Below are positions 54,369 through 63,225 of a DNA stretch of 64,000 bases, in pieces; position 1 is the stretch's first letter, and each line of letters opens with the position of its first letter. Position numbers and translations under genes: made by a program. The DNA comes from Gemmatimonadota bacterium (lineage in GTDB: Bacteria; Gemmatimonadota; Gemmatimonadetes; Gemmatimonadales; GWC2-71-9), in the NCBI GenBank assembly GCA_003169895.1, contig PNAE01000007.1, forward strand, positions 60,310 to 124,309. The letters run 5' to 3'. The notes below the pieces were generated by a model. The model made no database searches and had not been told where the DNA came from. It saw nothing but the letters and a program-made list of their open reading frames with translations.

Positions 54369-55526
54369 ATGCGGCTATTGCTGATCACCAACGTCTTTCC
54401 CTCACCCCGCCGCCCCACCAAGGGAACCTTCAACCGCGAACTGGTGGCGGGCCTGCGGGAAGCCGGCGACGACGTGCGCGTCGTGGTGCCGGTACCCTGG
54501 ACCGACCTGCTCCGGGCAAAGGCCACCGGCGCGCCTGAACGCGACGCGAGTTACCCCGTGTGGTGGTTTCCACCGCGGGTGGGGCGTGCGACGTATCACC
54601 GCTGGATGTCGCGTTCACTGCTTGCGCCCACCGTGCGCGCGGCACGCCTGTGGGCCCCGGATCTGGTACTGGGCTACTGGACGCATCCCGACAGTACCGT
54701 TGCATTGGACCTGGCGCGGCGACTGGGCGTCCCGGGAGTGGTGCTGGCGGGCGGCACGGACATCCAGCTGCACACGCGCCACCCAGCGCGCCGCCGCATC
54801 ATCGTCGACACGTTGCGCGCCGCCGACCGCGTACTCACGGTGGGAGCCGCGCTCCGTGACGCCGCGATCGCCCTCGGCGTGCCACCGAACCGGATCGGCA
54901 TCTTTGATCGCGGTGTGGACCGGCAACGCTTTTTCCCGGGGGCGCCGGCTGCCGCGCGGCAGCGGCTGGGCTTGCCGAGCGACCGGCCCATCGTGCTCTG
55001 GGTCGGGCGCATGGTGCCGGTGAAGGGATTGGACGTGCTGCTGAGGAGCTGGTTGACCGTGGCACGCGCACCCTCGCGCCCGCTGCTGCTGCTGATCGGC
55101 GACGGCGACGATCAGCGGGCGCTGGAACAGCAGGCTGCCGGCCTCGGCGACAGCGTTCGATTCGTCGGCTCGGTCGAGCACGGTGCGTTGCCCGACTGGT
55201 ATCGCGCCGCCGACTGCGTGGTGCTGCCGTCGCGCTCCGAGGGTGTTCCCAATGTGCTGCTCGAGGGCCTGGCGTGCGGCACGCCCTTCGTGGCAAGCGC
55301 GGTGGGCGGCGTGGGCACGCTGGTTGACGGCGAAAGCACCACCGTGCCGCCCGAGGATGTCGCCGCACTGACCACCGCGTTGCTCGCGCGCGTCGCACTC
55401 CCGCCGATGTCGCGGCGTTCCCGCGTGGATGTCCCTGACCGGCGCGAGACGATCGCGTCGCTGCGCCGTGAATTGCAGGACGTGATCGGGAACACCGTTC
55501 GTCCGCCGGTGGAACAGCTGGCATGA
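54369..55526 (+). CDS. Glycosyltransferase family 4
   Basis: 385 residues. N-domain LLLITNVFPSPRRPTKGTFN; C-domain VLWVGRMVPVKGLDVLLRSW, VRFVGSVEHGALPDWYRAAD and SRSEGVPNVLLEGLACGTPF with the E-x7-E pair (E-G-V..E). A KALE-type glycosyltransferase. Follows the polymerase by 2 nt and overlaps the next gene. Confidence 0.92.
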   Translation: MRLLLITNVFPSPRRPTKGTFNRELVAGLREAGDDVRVVVPVPWTDLLRAKATGAPERDASYPVWWFPPRVGRATYHRWMSRSLLAPTVRAARLWAPDLVLGYWTHPDSTVALDLARRLGVPGVVLAGGTDIQLHTRHPARRRIIVDTLRAADRVLTVGAALRDAAIALGVPPNRIGIFDRGVDRQRFFPGAPAAARQRLGLPSDRPIVLWVGRMVPVKGLDVLLRSWLTVARAPSRPLLLLIGDGDDQRALEQQAAGLGDSVRFVGSVEHGALPDWYRAADCVVLPSRSEGVPNVLLEGLACGTPFVASAVGGVGTLVDGESTTVPPEDVAALTTALLARVALPPMSRRSRVDVPDRRETIASLRRELQDVIGNTVRPPVEQLA

Positions 55527-56569
55527 AACTGCCCCGCAACGCGCAGCTGTGGTTGCCGGGGTGGTTCGAAGCCCGGCGACGTCACCGACTCCACCGGTTC
55601 GACGCGTCGAGACCGGTGACGGTGCATCTCATGTTCGCCGATCACTTCGAGCCGTATTGGGGGGAGCCGACCGACGCGGTGGCGAGGACCCGAGTGGCTG
55701 CATGGGCCGAACGATGGCCCGCCATTGCTGAACGGCAGCGCGACGACGCGGGACGTCCGGCGCAATGGACCTTCTTCTATCCCGAGGAAGAGTACCGCCC
55801 CGAGTTGCTCGAGCCGCTCGCCGGCATGTCCCGGCGCGGCGTTGCCGGCGTGGAAGTGCACATCCACCACGACGGCGAGGGCGAAGCGGACTTCATGCAC
55901 CGGATGCGAACCTTCGTGACTGCCCTGTCGCGCGATCACGGCTTGCTGTACCTGGTGAACGGACGCCCGGTGTTCGGGTTCATTCACGGCAACTGGGCCC
56001 TCGACAACTCGCGACCCGACGGGCGGTGGTGCGGCCTGAACAACGAGCTGACGCTGCTGCGCGAGCTGGGCTGCTACGCCGACTTCACGATGCCTGCGGC
56101 ACCCGATCCGTGCCAGACTCGTCTCGTCAACGCGATCTACTGGGCTGTCGATGACCCGGTGTGGCCCAAGTCGCACGACACCGGCACGCTGGTTGAAGCG
56201 GGCGTCCGTCCGCCGACCGGTGCGCTCCTGTGCGTGCAGGGTCCGCTGACCGTGCGCGCGCATCCGAGGTGGCGCGTGGTGCCATCGCTCGAGGTAGGTG
56301 AACTGGCGGGTCACGCTCCGCCGTCGCGCCAGCGGGCGGAACGATGGCTCGATGCGGCACCGCGAATCGGCAACGACGTATTCGTCAAGTTGTTCACGCA
56401 TGGTGCGCCGGAAAGGAACGCCGTCCCGCTGCTCGGCGGGTTCATTGCGTCGGCCATCGACGAGGTTCGTGCGGCATGCGGTCGGCGGCGCTGGACGCTG
56501 TCGCACGCCACTGCCGCCGAGCTCGTAGACGCCATTCATGCCGCGAGCGGAAGCGTCACCCAAGTCTGA
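55523..56569 (+). CDS. Polysaccharide-deacetylase-like protein of the exopolysaccharide cluster
   Basis: 348 residues, no signal peptide. No exact NodB motif, but several His/Asp pairs suggest a related metal fold: VHLMFADHFEPYW (about 35-47), VEVHIHHDGEGEADFMHRM and FIHGNWALDNSRPDG, GLNNELTLLRELGCYADFTM. These resemble the hypothetical proteins placed beside polymerases in exopolysaccharide loci. ATGA overlap with the glycosyltransferase; last gene of the second operon. Function unknown. Confidence 0.65.
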   Translation: MKLPRNAQLWLPGWFEARRRHRLHRFDASRPVTVHLMFADHFEPYWGEPTDAVARTRVAAWAERWPAIAERQRDDAGRPAQWTFFYPEEEYRPELLEPLAGMSRRGVAGVEVHIHHDGEGEADFMHRMRTFVTALSRDHGLLYLVNGRPVFGFIHGNWALDNSRPDGRWCGLNNELTLLRELGCYADFTMPAAPDPCQTRLVNAIYWAVDDPVWPKSHDTGTLVEAGVRPPTGALLCVQGPLTVRAHPRWRVVPSLEVGELAGHAPPSRQRAERWLDAAPRIGNDVFVKLFTHGAPERNAVPLLGGFIASAIDEVRAACGRRRWTLSHATAAELVDAIHAASGSVTQV

Positions 56570-56650
56570 TGTCAACCACTCCGTCTGGCGAAGTTCGGTG
56601 AAATGAGTCGGGGAAATGCTACGTTTCACGCGTCCCAGTTGGTGCAGCCG

Positions 56651-56682
56651 GGCCGCGAACGCGTGGTTGCGCGCTCGCGGCC
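56651..56682. terminator. Hairpin between converging genes
   Basis: Arms GGCCGCGA and TCGCGGCC with an inner CGCG pair, between the deacetylase-like gene and the giant subtilase gene. No T-tract, so it may be a Rho-independent hairpin only in part. Confidence 0.5.
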
Positions 56683-56702
56683 TGGTGTGACCCGCTGCGT
56701 TC

Positions 56703-59700
56703 CTACTGTATCGGCTTGATGCGCGGTCGGTCCGAACTCGGACTCGCCAGCGGAGACAACTCCTGCAAGCGTGCGACCACGGCTGCACTCAGCCGCAGAT
56801 GGTCATGATCGACCCACGCCAGGAAATCCCCAATGTCAAATCGACCGTTGTTGTTGCCCTGGATATCGAGCACGGTACGCTGATCGGCCGTGAGCGCGTT
56901 GGCGTGAAACAGGTCTGCGACCGCCGCCGCCGGATCGGGCAGCGAAACCGACACGATTTCCAGGGTGTCGATGAACTCCGCCCGGATGGCAGGGTCCCGC
57001 TGCAGCTGCACGTGCAAGGTATCGACGTAGAGACCTGCCGGCAGCGTGACCGCAAGCCGCTGCCACACCAGCTCCGTGCCGACCAGTCCCTGCGCTGCGA
57101 CAATTTGGAACCGAGACGCCGCCGTCGTGGCGGTCCAGACATCCGAGAGCGAACCACCACCGGCAAGCTGGACCATCGCCGAGTCGGTCGCCAGCTCGAG
57201 CGCAGCGGTGCTGCTTCCGATCGTCAACTTGCGCGATCGCTTGCTGCCAGGGCGCACGGCGAGTATGACCGTGGCGGGAATGATTTGCACCGTGTCGTAG
57301 ATGGTGGCAGGCGACCCACTCGCCGCGCCGGGAGCGGTGACCACGATGGTATCGACGTAGGTGCCCACCGCGAGACTGGCGACGTTGCGCGTCCAGGCCA
57401 GGACGCCGGTGCCGGTGCCGCCGGCCGTGGCAAGTGTAGTCCAACTGTGCTTCCTGGTTGCATTCCATGCGGTGGACGCTGCACCCGTTCCGGTCAGCGT
57501 CACCGTGGCGTTATCCCCCGGTGCGGCATTGCCCTGCTGGATCGCCACACTCCGGGCGGCCGGGCTCACCGCCAGCACGATCGGAACGGACGCCGCCGTA
57601 ATGCGCAGGGTGTCGATGATCGTGGCCGGCGATCCGCTGACAGCGCCGGGTGCCGTCACCGTGATGGTGTCGACATAGGTGCCGACGGCAAGAGCGGCCG
57701 CGTTGCGGGTCCAGGTGACGGTGCCGCTGCCGGTCCCGCTGCCGGTCGTCAACGTGGTCCAGCTGCCGGTTTCCACCGCGATCCACGCCGCGCTCGATGC
57801 GTTGGTGCCGGTCAGGGTAACCGTGGCGTTGCCACCCGGCGCCGCATCTCCCTGTTGCACGGCGACCGAGCGGGATGTCGGGCTCACTGCCAGCACGATT
57901 GAAACCGGTGCAGCGGTGATCCGCAGCGTGTCGATGATCCGGGCCGGTGTTCCGCTGGCGGCGCTGGGTGCCGTCACGGTGATGGTGTCGACATAGGTGC
58001 CGACGGCAAGAGCGGCCGCGTTGCGGGTCCAGCTGACGGTGCCGTTGCCGGTCCCGCTGCCGGTCGTCAACGTGGTCCAGCTGCTGCTTTCCACCGCGAT
58101 CCACGCCGCGCTCGATGCGTTGGTCCCGGTCAGGGTGACCGTGGCGTTGCCGCTCGGCGCCGCAACACCTTGCTGCACGGTGATGGAAAGTGATGCCGGG
58201 CTCACCGCGAGCACGATCGGAATCGGCGGAGCGGTGATACGCAGCGTGTCAACGATCAAGTCAGGTGAACCACTGGCCGCGCCGGGCGCCGCCACGGTGA
58301 TGGTGTCGACGTAGGTACCGGCGACGAGGCCGCTGGCGTTGCGAGTCCAACTGACGCTGCCGCTGCCGGTGCCGCTGGCCGTGACGAGTGTGGTCCAGCT
58401 CTGCTTTTTCGTTGCGTTCCATGCCGTGGACGCTGCACCGGTCCCGGTCAGTGTCACCGTGGCGTTGTCCCCCGGTGCGGCATTACCCTGTTGGATCACC
58501 ACGTTCCGGGAGGCGGGGCTCACCGCCAGCACGATCGGAACGGACGCCGCGGTAATGCGCAACGTGTCGATGATCCTGGCCGGCGAACCACTGGCCGCAC
58601 CGGGCGCCGTGACGGTGATTGTATCGACGTAGGTGCCCACGGCCAGGCCGGCGGGATCGCGGCTCCAAGCCACGAGCCCGGTACCGGTGCCGCTCGCGGT
58701 GGTGAGCGTAGTCCAGCTTTTCCGCTTCGTGGCGCTCCAGGTCGTTGCCGCGGCATTGGTTCCCGTCAACACCACGGTCGCGTTGTCCCCCGCCGGCGCA
58801 CTTCCCTGCTGCAGGGCGACGTTGTGCGAGGCCGGAACGACCGCCAGGACGATCGGAACCACTGGTGCCGTGATGCGGAGCGTATCGAACACCATGATCG
58901 GCGAACCGACGGCCGCGGGTGCCGTCACCGTGATGGTGTCGACATAGGTGCCAACGGCGAGCCCGGTTGCGTTGCGGCTCCAGCGCACGGTACCGCTGCC
59001 GGTGCCATTCGCCGTGGTGAGCGTGTTCCAGGCCTGCTTGTTGGTGGCGATCCATGCCGTCGTTGCGGCGTTGGTGCCCGCCAGCGTAACGGTGGCGTTG
59101 TCGACCGGGGCCGGGTTCCCCTGCTGCACCGACACCGCGCGTCCCAACGGACTCACGGCGAGGGTAACCGGCACCGGGATCGGGGTAATCCGGAGCGTAT
59201 CGAACACCATGATCGGCGAACCGATGGCCGCGGGTGCCGTCACCGTGATGGTGTCGACATAGGTGCCAACGGCGAGGCCAGTTGCGTTGCGGCTCCAGCG
59301 CACGGTACCGCTTCCGGTGCCATTCGCCGTGGTGAGGGTGTTCCAGGCCCGCTTGTTGGTGGCGATCCACGCCGTCGTTGCGGCGTTGGTGCCCGCCAGC
59401 GTAACGGTGGCGTTGTCGACCGGGGCCGGGTTCCCCTGCTGCACCGACACCGCGCGTCCCAACGGATTCACGGCGAGGGTAACCGGCACCGGGATCGGGG
59501 TAATCCGGAGCGTATCGAATACGGTCGCCGGAGAGCCACTCGCCGCGCCGAGCGCGGTCACCGTGATGGTATCGACGTAGGTGCCCACGGCAAGACCGGT
59601 GGTGCTGCGGCTCCACGCCGCTGTGCCAGAACCGGTACCGCTGGCGGTCGTGAGCGTGGTCCACGCCTTCCTTTTCGTCGCGGTCCATGCGGTGGACGCT

Positions 59701-62700
59701 GCGTTGGTTCCGGTCAACGTGACGGTGGCGTTGTCGGGCGGCGCGCTGTTTCCCTGCTGTACTGACACTGCCCGACCCGCCGGTGTCACGGCGAGTACCA
59801 CCGGAATCGGCGGTGCGGTGATGCGGAGCGTGTCGTAGACCACGCCGGGAGACCCGGTCGCGCCCACCGACGTCACGGTGATGGTATCGATGTAGGTGCC
59901 CACGGCGAGACCGGTGGCACTGCGGCTCCATGCCAAGGTGCCGCTACCCGTCCCGCTGGCGGTCGTGAGCGTGGTCCACGCTTTCTTCTTCGTCGCGGCC
60001 CAGGTGGCAGTCGCGGCGTTGACGCCCGTGAGCGTCACCGTGGCGTTGTCAGACGGCGCGGCGCTTCCCTGCTGCACCGCGACGTTGCGTGACGTGGGAC
60101 TGATCGCCAGCACGACCGGCGGTGGCGCCGTGATACGGAGCGTATCAAATACCAGGTCCGGCGAGCCGGTGGCTCCAACTGCCGAGACGGTGATCGTGTC
60201 GACGTACGTGCCCACGGCGAGGCCGGTGGCGTTCCGACTCCACGCCACGGTGCCGGAGCCGGTGCCGCCCGCGGTCGTGAGCGTGGTCCACGCCTTCCTT
60301 TTCGTCGCGGTCCAGACGGCCGACGCGGCACCCGTGCCGCTCAGCGTCACCGTGGCGTTGTCAGACGGCGCGGCGCTTCCCTGCTGCACCGCCACGTTGC
60401 GCGAGCCCGGGCTGACAGCGAGTACCAACGGCGGTGGCGCCGCCGTGATCCGGAGCGTATCAAATACCAGGTCCGGCGAGCCGGTGGCTGCAACTGCTGA
60501 GACGGTGATCGTGTCGACGTACGTGCCCACGGCGAGGCCGGTGGCGTTTCGACTCCACGCCACGGTGCCGGAGCCGGTGCCGCCCGCGGTCGTGAGCGTG
60601 GTCCACGCCCTCTTTTTCGTCGCGGTCCACACGGCCGACGCGGCACCCGTGCCGCTCAGCGTCACCGTCGCGTTATCGGTGGGCGCGCTGGTGCCCTGCT
60701 GCACCGCCACGTTGCGCGAGCCCGGGCTGACGGCGAGTACCAACGGCGGTGGCGCCGCCGTGATCCGGAGCGTATCAAATACCAGGTCCGGCGAGCCGGT
60801 CGCCCCAGTCGCCGAGACGGTGATCGTGTCGACGTACGTGCCCACGGCGAGGCCGGTGGCGTTCCGACTCCACGCGACGGCGCCGGAGCCGGTGCCGCCC
60901 GCGGTCGTGAACGTGGTCCACGCCTTCTTTTTCGTCGCGGTCCACACCGCCGACGCGGCACCCGTGCCGCTCAGCGTCACCGTCGCGTTATCGGCGGGAG
61001 CGGCACTTCCTTGCTGCACCGCGACGTTGCGCGAGCCCGGGCTGACGGCGAGCACCAACGGCGGCGGCGCCGTGATCCGCAGCGTGTCATACACCACGCC
61101 GGGCGATCCGGCGGCACCAGCCGCCGAGACGGTGATCGTGTCGACGTAGGTGCCGACGGCGAGGCCGTTGGCGTTCCGGCTCCACGCCACGGTGCCCGAA
61201 CCGGTGCCGCTCGACGTGGTCAGCGTGGTCCACGCCTTCTTTTTCGTGGCGCTCCACGCGGTCGACGCGGCGTTGGTGCCGCTCAGCGTCACCGTCGCGT
61301 TGTCGCTCGGCGCGCTGTTCCCCTGCGTCACCGCGACGTTGCGCGAGACAGGTGCCAGCGTCAGCGTCAATGGCGACCCGCTACCGCCCGACAGCGAGTT
61401 GGACGCCCGCACCAAGCCCCACCCGGTGTTGTTGTCGAAGCCGGGAGTGGCGATATCGAGGGCGCCGTTCTGCAGCTCCTGACGAACCTGGGTGAGCGTG
61501 ATGTTGGGATTCTGTTGCACCAGCAGCGCGACCACGCCGGTCACGTGCGGGGTTGCCATCGACGTGCCTGACTTGCTCCCGTAGCCGCCGCCGGGCATGG
61601 TGCTCTCGACGTTCTCGCCCGGCGCGCCGACCTCGATCTCGGGTCCAGCATTGGAGAAGCTGGAACGCGTATTCGATGCGCTCAGTGAAGCCGCCGCGAT
61701 CGCCGACGGGAATGCCGCGGGGAAGTCGACCGGACCGCCGTTGTCGTTGCCCGCCGCCGCCACCAGGAAGGTGCCGCGCACCGCCGCCTGATCGATCGCG
61801 AGTTGGTAACTGTACGACCAGCTCCCGCCTATACTCGCGTTGATCACACGGATGCCGTTGTTCGCCGCCCAGTTCACCGCAGTGATCTGGGTCGAGATCC
61901 AGGCGCCACAGCCGCCGCTGAGGTCTTCGAAAACCTTGATCGCATAGATCGACGCTTCGGGTGCCACGCCCACGACGCCGATCGTGTTGTCCCGGGCGGC
62001 GATCGTGCCGGCGACGTGGGTACCGTGGCCGTTGCAGGACGGAATGTCGTCGGTCCAGTCGCTCGGATTGGTGCCGCCGGTCACTGCGTTGTAGCCGCCG
62101 GCGTAGCCAAGATCGGGATGTGTCGGATCACCGCCACTGTCCATGATGCCGACCTTGACGCCGGTCCCGCGGAACCCCAGCGCCCAGGCTACGGGAGCGG
62201 TGACTTGCGTGATGCCCCACGGCAGCGCCTGGCTGCGCGACCGCAAGCGCTCTGAACCAACCGCGTCCGCCAGGGCTGGTCGCGGGTACGCCCTGCGATC
62301 AGTGGGAGTGGACTGGAGGTAGACCACGCGGTCCGCTTCCATCATGGCGACGTTTGTATCGGCGTTGAGTGCTGCGAGGCGGGTCGCGTCGACGCGCGCG
62401 AAGAGCGCGCCGATCATCGGCGATGTCTGGCTGACAGTCAATCCCGGTGCGCTCTCGAGACGCGTCCGGATCTGGCCGAATTCGGTGTCACTCAGCGGAT
62501 TGGAGCCGGGAGCCATCAATCGCGCCTGCAGGTTCGACGACTTGAGCACGATGATTACGCGACCGCCGGCGGCGTTGACGGAATCCGCCAACCGGGCCAG
62601 CAACTGCGGTGACCGGGCTTGCGCCGTCACACGTACAGGCATTCCAACTAGGGGCGCCATGATCAACAGCGCCAATCCAAACCGGGACGTCCAACGCATC

Positions 62701-62714
62701 GGCATGCCCCTCAT
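56703..62714 (-). CDS. Giant secreted subtilisin-like protease with 13 tandem repeat domains and EF-hand/dockerin-like tail
   Basis: 2003 residues from ATG 62714 (TTG 62726, ATG 62705 and ATG 62699 are also possible starts). Signal peptide; an I9-like propeptide; then an S8 catalytic domain (about 165-440) with IMDSGGDPTHPD (Asp about 192), NGHGTHVAGT (His about 231), AAAGNDNGG and GTSMATPHVTG (Ser about 383). Next 13 nearly identical ~105-residue beta-rich repeats. The C-terminal part has a degenerate repeat and NALTADQRTVLDIQGNNNGR then FDIGDFLAWVD, a calcium-loop-like dockerin motif. No PEP-CTERM signal is seen. Likely cell-surface or secreted. Candidate sigma54 promoter upstream. Confidence 0.9.
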   Translation of the reverse strand: MRGMPMRWTSRFGLALLIMAPLVGMPVRVTAQARSPQLLARLADSVNAAGGRVIIVLKSSNLQARLMAPGSNPLSDTEFGQIRTRLESAPGLTVSQTSPMIGALFARVDATRLAALNADTNVAMMEADRVVYLQSTPTDRRAYPRPALADAVGSERLRSRSQALPWGITQVTAPVAWALGFRGTGVKVGIMDSGGDPTHPDLGYAGGYNAVTGGTNPSDWTDDIPSCNGHGTHVAGTIAARDNTIGVVGVAPEASIYAIKVFEDLSGGCGAWISTQITAVNWAANNGIRVINASIGGSWSYSYQLAIDQAAVRGTFLVAAAGNDNGGPVDFPAAFPSAIAAASLSASNTRSSFSNAGPEIEVGAPGENVESTMPGGGYGSKSGTSMATPHVTGVVALLVQQNPNITLTQVRQELQNGALDIATPGFDNNTGWGLVRASNSLSGGSGSPLTLTLAPVSRNVAVTQGNSAPSDNATVTLSGTNAASTAWSATKKKAWTTLTTSSGTGSGTVAWSRNANGLAVGTYVDTITVSAAGAAGSPGVVYDTLRITAPPPLVLAVSPGSRNVAVQQGSAAPADNATVTLSGTGAASAVWTATKKKAWTTFTTAGGTGSGAVAWSRNATGLAVGTYVDTITVSATGATGSPDLVFDTLRITAAPPPLVLAVSPGSRNVAVQQGTSAPTDNATVTLSGTGAASAVWTATKKRAWTTLTTAGGTGSGTVAWSRNATGLAVGTYVDTITVSAVAATGSPDLVFDTLRITAAPPPLVLAVSPGSRNVAVQQGSAAPSDNATVTLSGTGAASAVWTATKRKAWTTLTTAGGTGSGTVAWSRNATGLAVGTYVDTITVSAVGATGSPDLVFDTLRITAPPPVVLAISPTSRNVAVQQGSAAPSDNATVTLTGVNAATATWAATKKKAWTTLTTASGTGSGTLAWSRSATGLAVGTYIDTITVTSVGATGSPGVVYDTLRITAPPIPVVLAVTPAGRAVSVQQGNSAPPDNATVTLTGTNAASTAWTATKRKAWTTLTTASGTGSGTAAWSRSTTGLAVGTYVDTITVTALGAASGSPATVFDTLRITPIPVPVTLAVNPLGRAVSVQQGNPAPVDNATVTLAGTNAATTAWIATNKRAWNTLTTANGTGSGTVRWSRNATGLAVGTYVDTITVTAPAAIGSPIMVFDTLRITPIPVPVTLAVSPLGRAVSVQQGNPAPVDNATVTLAGTNAATTAWIATNKQAWNTLTTANGTGSGTVRWSRNATGLAVGTYVDTITVTAPAAVGSPIMVFDTLRITAPVVPIVLAVVPASHNVALQQGSAPAGDNATVVLTGTNAAATTWSATKRKSWTTLTTASGTGTGLVAWSRDPAGLAVGTYVDTITVTAPGAASGSPARIIDTLRITAASVPIVLAVSPASRNVVIQQGNAAPGDNATVTLTGTGAASTAWNATKKQSWTTLVTASGTGSGSVSWTRNASGLVAGTYVDTITVAAPGAASGSPDLIVDTLRITAPPIPIVLAVSPASLSITVQQGVAAPSGNATVTLTGTNASSAAWIAVESSSWTTLTTGSGTGNGTVSWTRNAAALAVGTYVDTITVTAPSAASGTPARIIDTLRITAAPVSIVLAVSPTSRSVAVQQGDAAPGGNATVTLTGTNASSAAWIAVETGSWTTLTTGSGTGSGTVTWTRNAAALAVGTYVDTITVTAPGAVSGSPATIIDTLRITAASVPIVLAVSPAARSVAIQQGNAAPGDNATVTLTGTGAASTAWNATRKHSWTTLATAGGTGTGVLAWTRNVASLAVGTYVDTIVVTAPGAASGSPATIYDTVQIIPATVILAVRPGSKRSRKLTIGSSTAALELATDSAMVQLAGGGSLSDVWTATTAASRFQIVAAQGLVGTELVWQRLAVTLPAGLYVDTLHVQLQRDPAIRAEFIDTLEIVSVSLPDPAAAVADLFHANALTADQRTVLDIQGNNNGRFDIGDFLAWVDHDHLRLSAAVVARLQELSPLASPSSDRPRIKPIQ
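57274..61381 (-). repeat. 13 tandem ~316-bp coding repeats of the subtilase gene
   Basis: Unit of about 105 residues, recognised by (V/I)VLAVSPxSRNVAVQQG, DNATVTLTGTNAA, W.A...WTTLTT..GTGSGT and VGTYVDTITV, (V/I)xDTLRIT. Copies seven and eight differ by about three residues in 100 and are almost identical in DNA. Copies one to six are close to each other; ten to thirteen form a second group. A degenerate fourteenth unit follows. Confidence 0.9.
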
Positions 62715-62785
62715 ACTCCTGTCCAAGACAGCGAAACCGGGAAATCTGGGCGACCCGGTGCCGGACCGCTACTGTCACAATAATA

Positions 62786-62801
62786 GGCAGGCCGCTTGCC
62801 A
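62786..62801 (-). promoter_or_regulatory. Putative sigma54 promoter of the giant subtilase gene
   Basis: Minus strand TGGCAAGCGGCCTGCC: GG-N10-GC, TGGCA and CTGC both close to consensus. Predicted start near 62775, about 60 nt before the ATG. Confidence 0.55.
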
Positions 62802-63160
62802 GCGATGACAGTGATAAAAGCCTTGATTGTACTGGGCTTTATCTGTGGCCTGGACTTACATGCAGAATAGTATCGTCAAGTGAATGGACGAGCATAGGTC
62901 GGCGGAATGCCGGCCGAGGGGGCCGCGTGCCATGATCGAGGTGGTGCGTGGCCTCAACGGTCGGCATGGGACCGCCAAGGACTTCCGCCCGTTGCGGCCA
63001 AGCAACAGACTGTTGTTGCAGGCCCACCATGCTTGGCTGGAACTGGGCGGAGCCGGACGCCAGGAAGACCCCGGCTGACATGATTGTAACACATTGACAA
63101 ACAATGCCTTAGCTATGATCTCAGCGCCAGGTCCCAGCCGTGTTCGACTGCCAATATCGG
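62802..63160. other. Divergent intergenic region, subtilase / PEP-CTERM
   Basis: About 360 bases between two sigma54-type elements. A possible 64-residue reading frame at 62884-63078 (plus strand, MDEHRSAECRPRGPRAMIEV...) lacks a ribosome site and family, so it is not called. TTGACA at 63095 and TATGAT at 63115 are separated by only 14 nt, a weak sigma70 alternative. Confidence 0.4.
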
Positions 63161-63176
63161 TGGCATGGGGTCTGCA
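63161..63176 (+). promoter_or_regulatory. Putative sigma54 promoter of the PEP-CTERM gene
   Basis: TGGCATGGGGTCTGCA: GG-N10-GC, TGGCA exact and CTGCA at -12. Predicted start near 63187, about 39 nt before the ATG. Among the best three matches in the window. Confidence 0.6.
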
Positions 63177-63225
63177 TTCGACGGTACCGTCAGTTTGGTA
63201 ATTAACCCTGAAAGCCGGAGCCATC

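Noticed and set aside
59896..61149. 417-codon plus-strand open frame with tandem structure
   Set aside because: It mirrors the subtilase repeats on the other strand; the repetition comes from the coding repeats, and the composition (Pro/Val/Ala runs) is that of a shadow frame.
57274..61381. Possible CRISPR-like array because of regular direct repeats
   Set aside because: Unit is ~316 bp, in frame, and encodes a protein domain; no short spacers.
62884..63078. 64-codon plus-strand frame
   Set aside because: No ribosome site, no family, lies within a regulatory region; mentioned only as a possibility.
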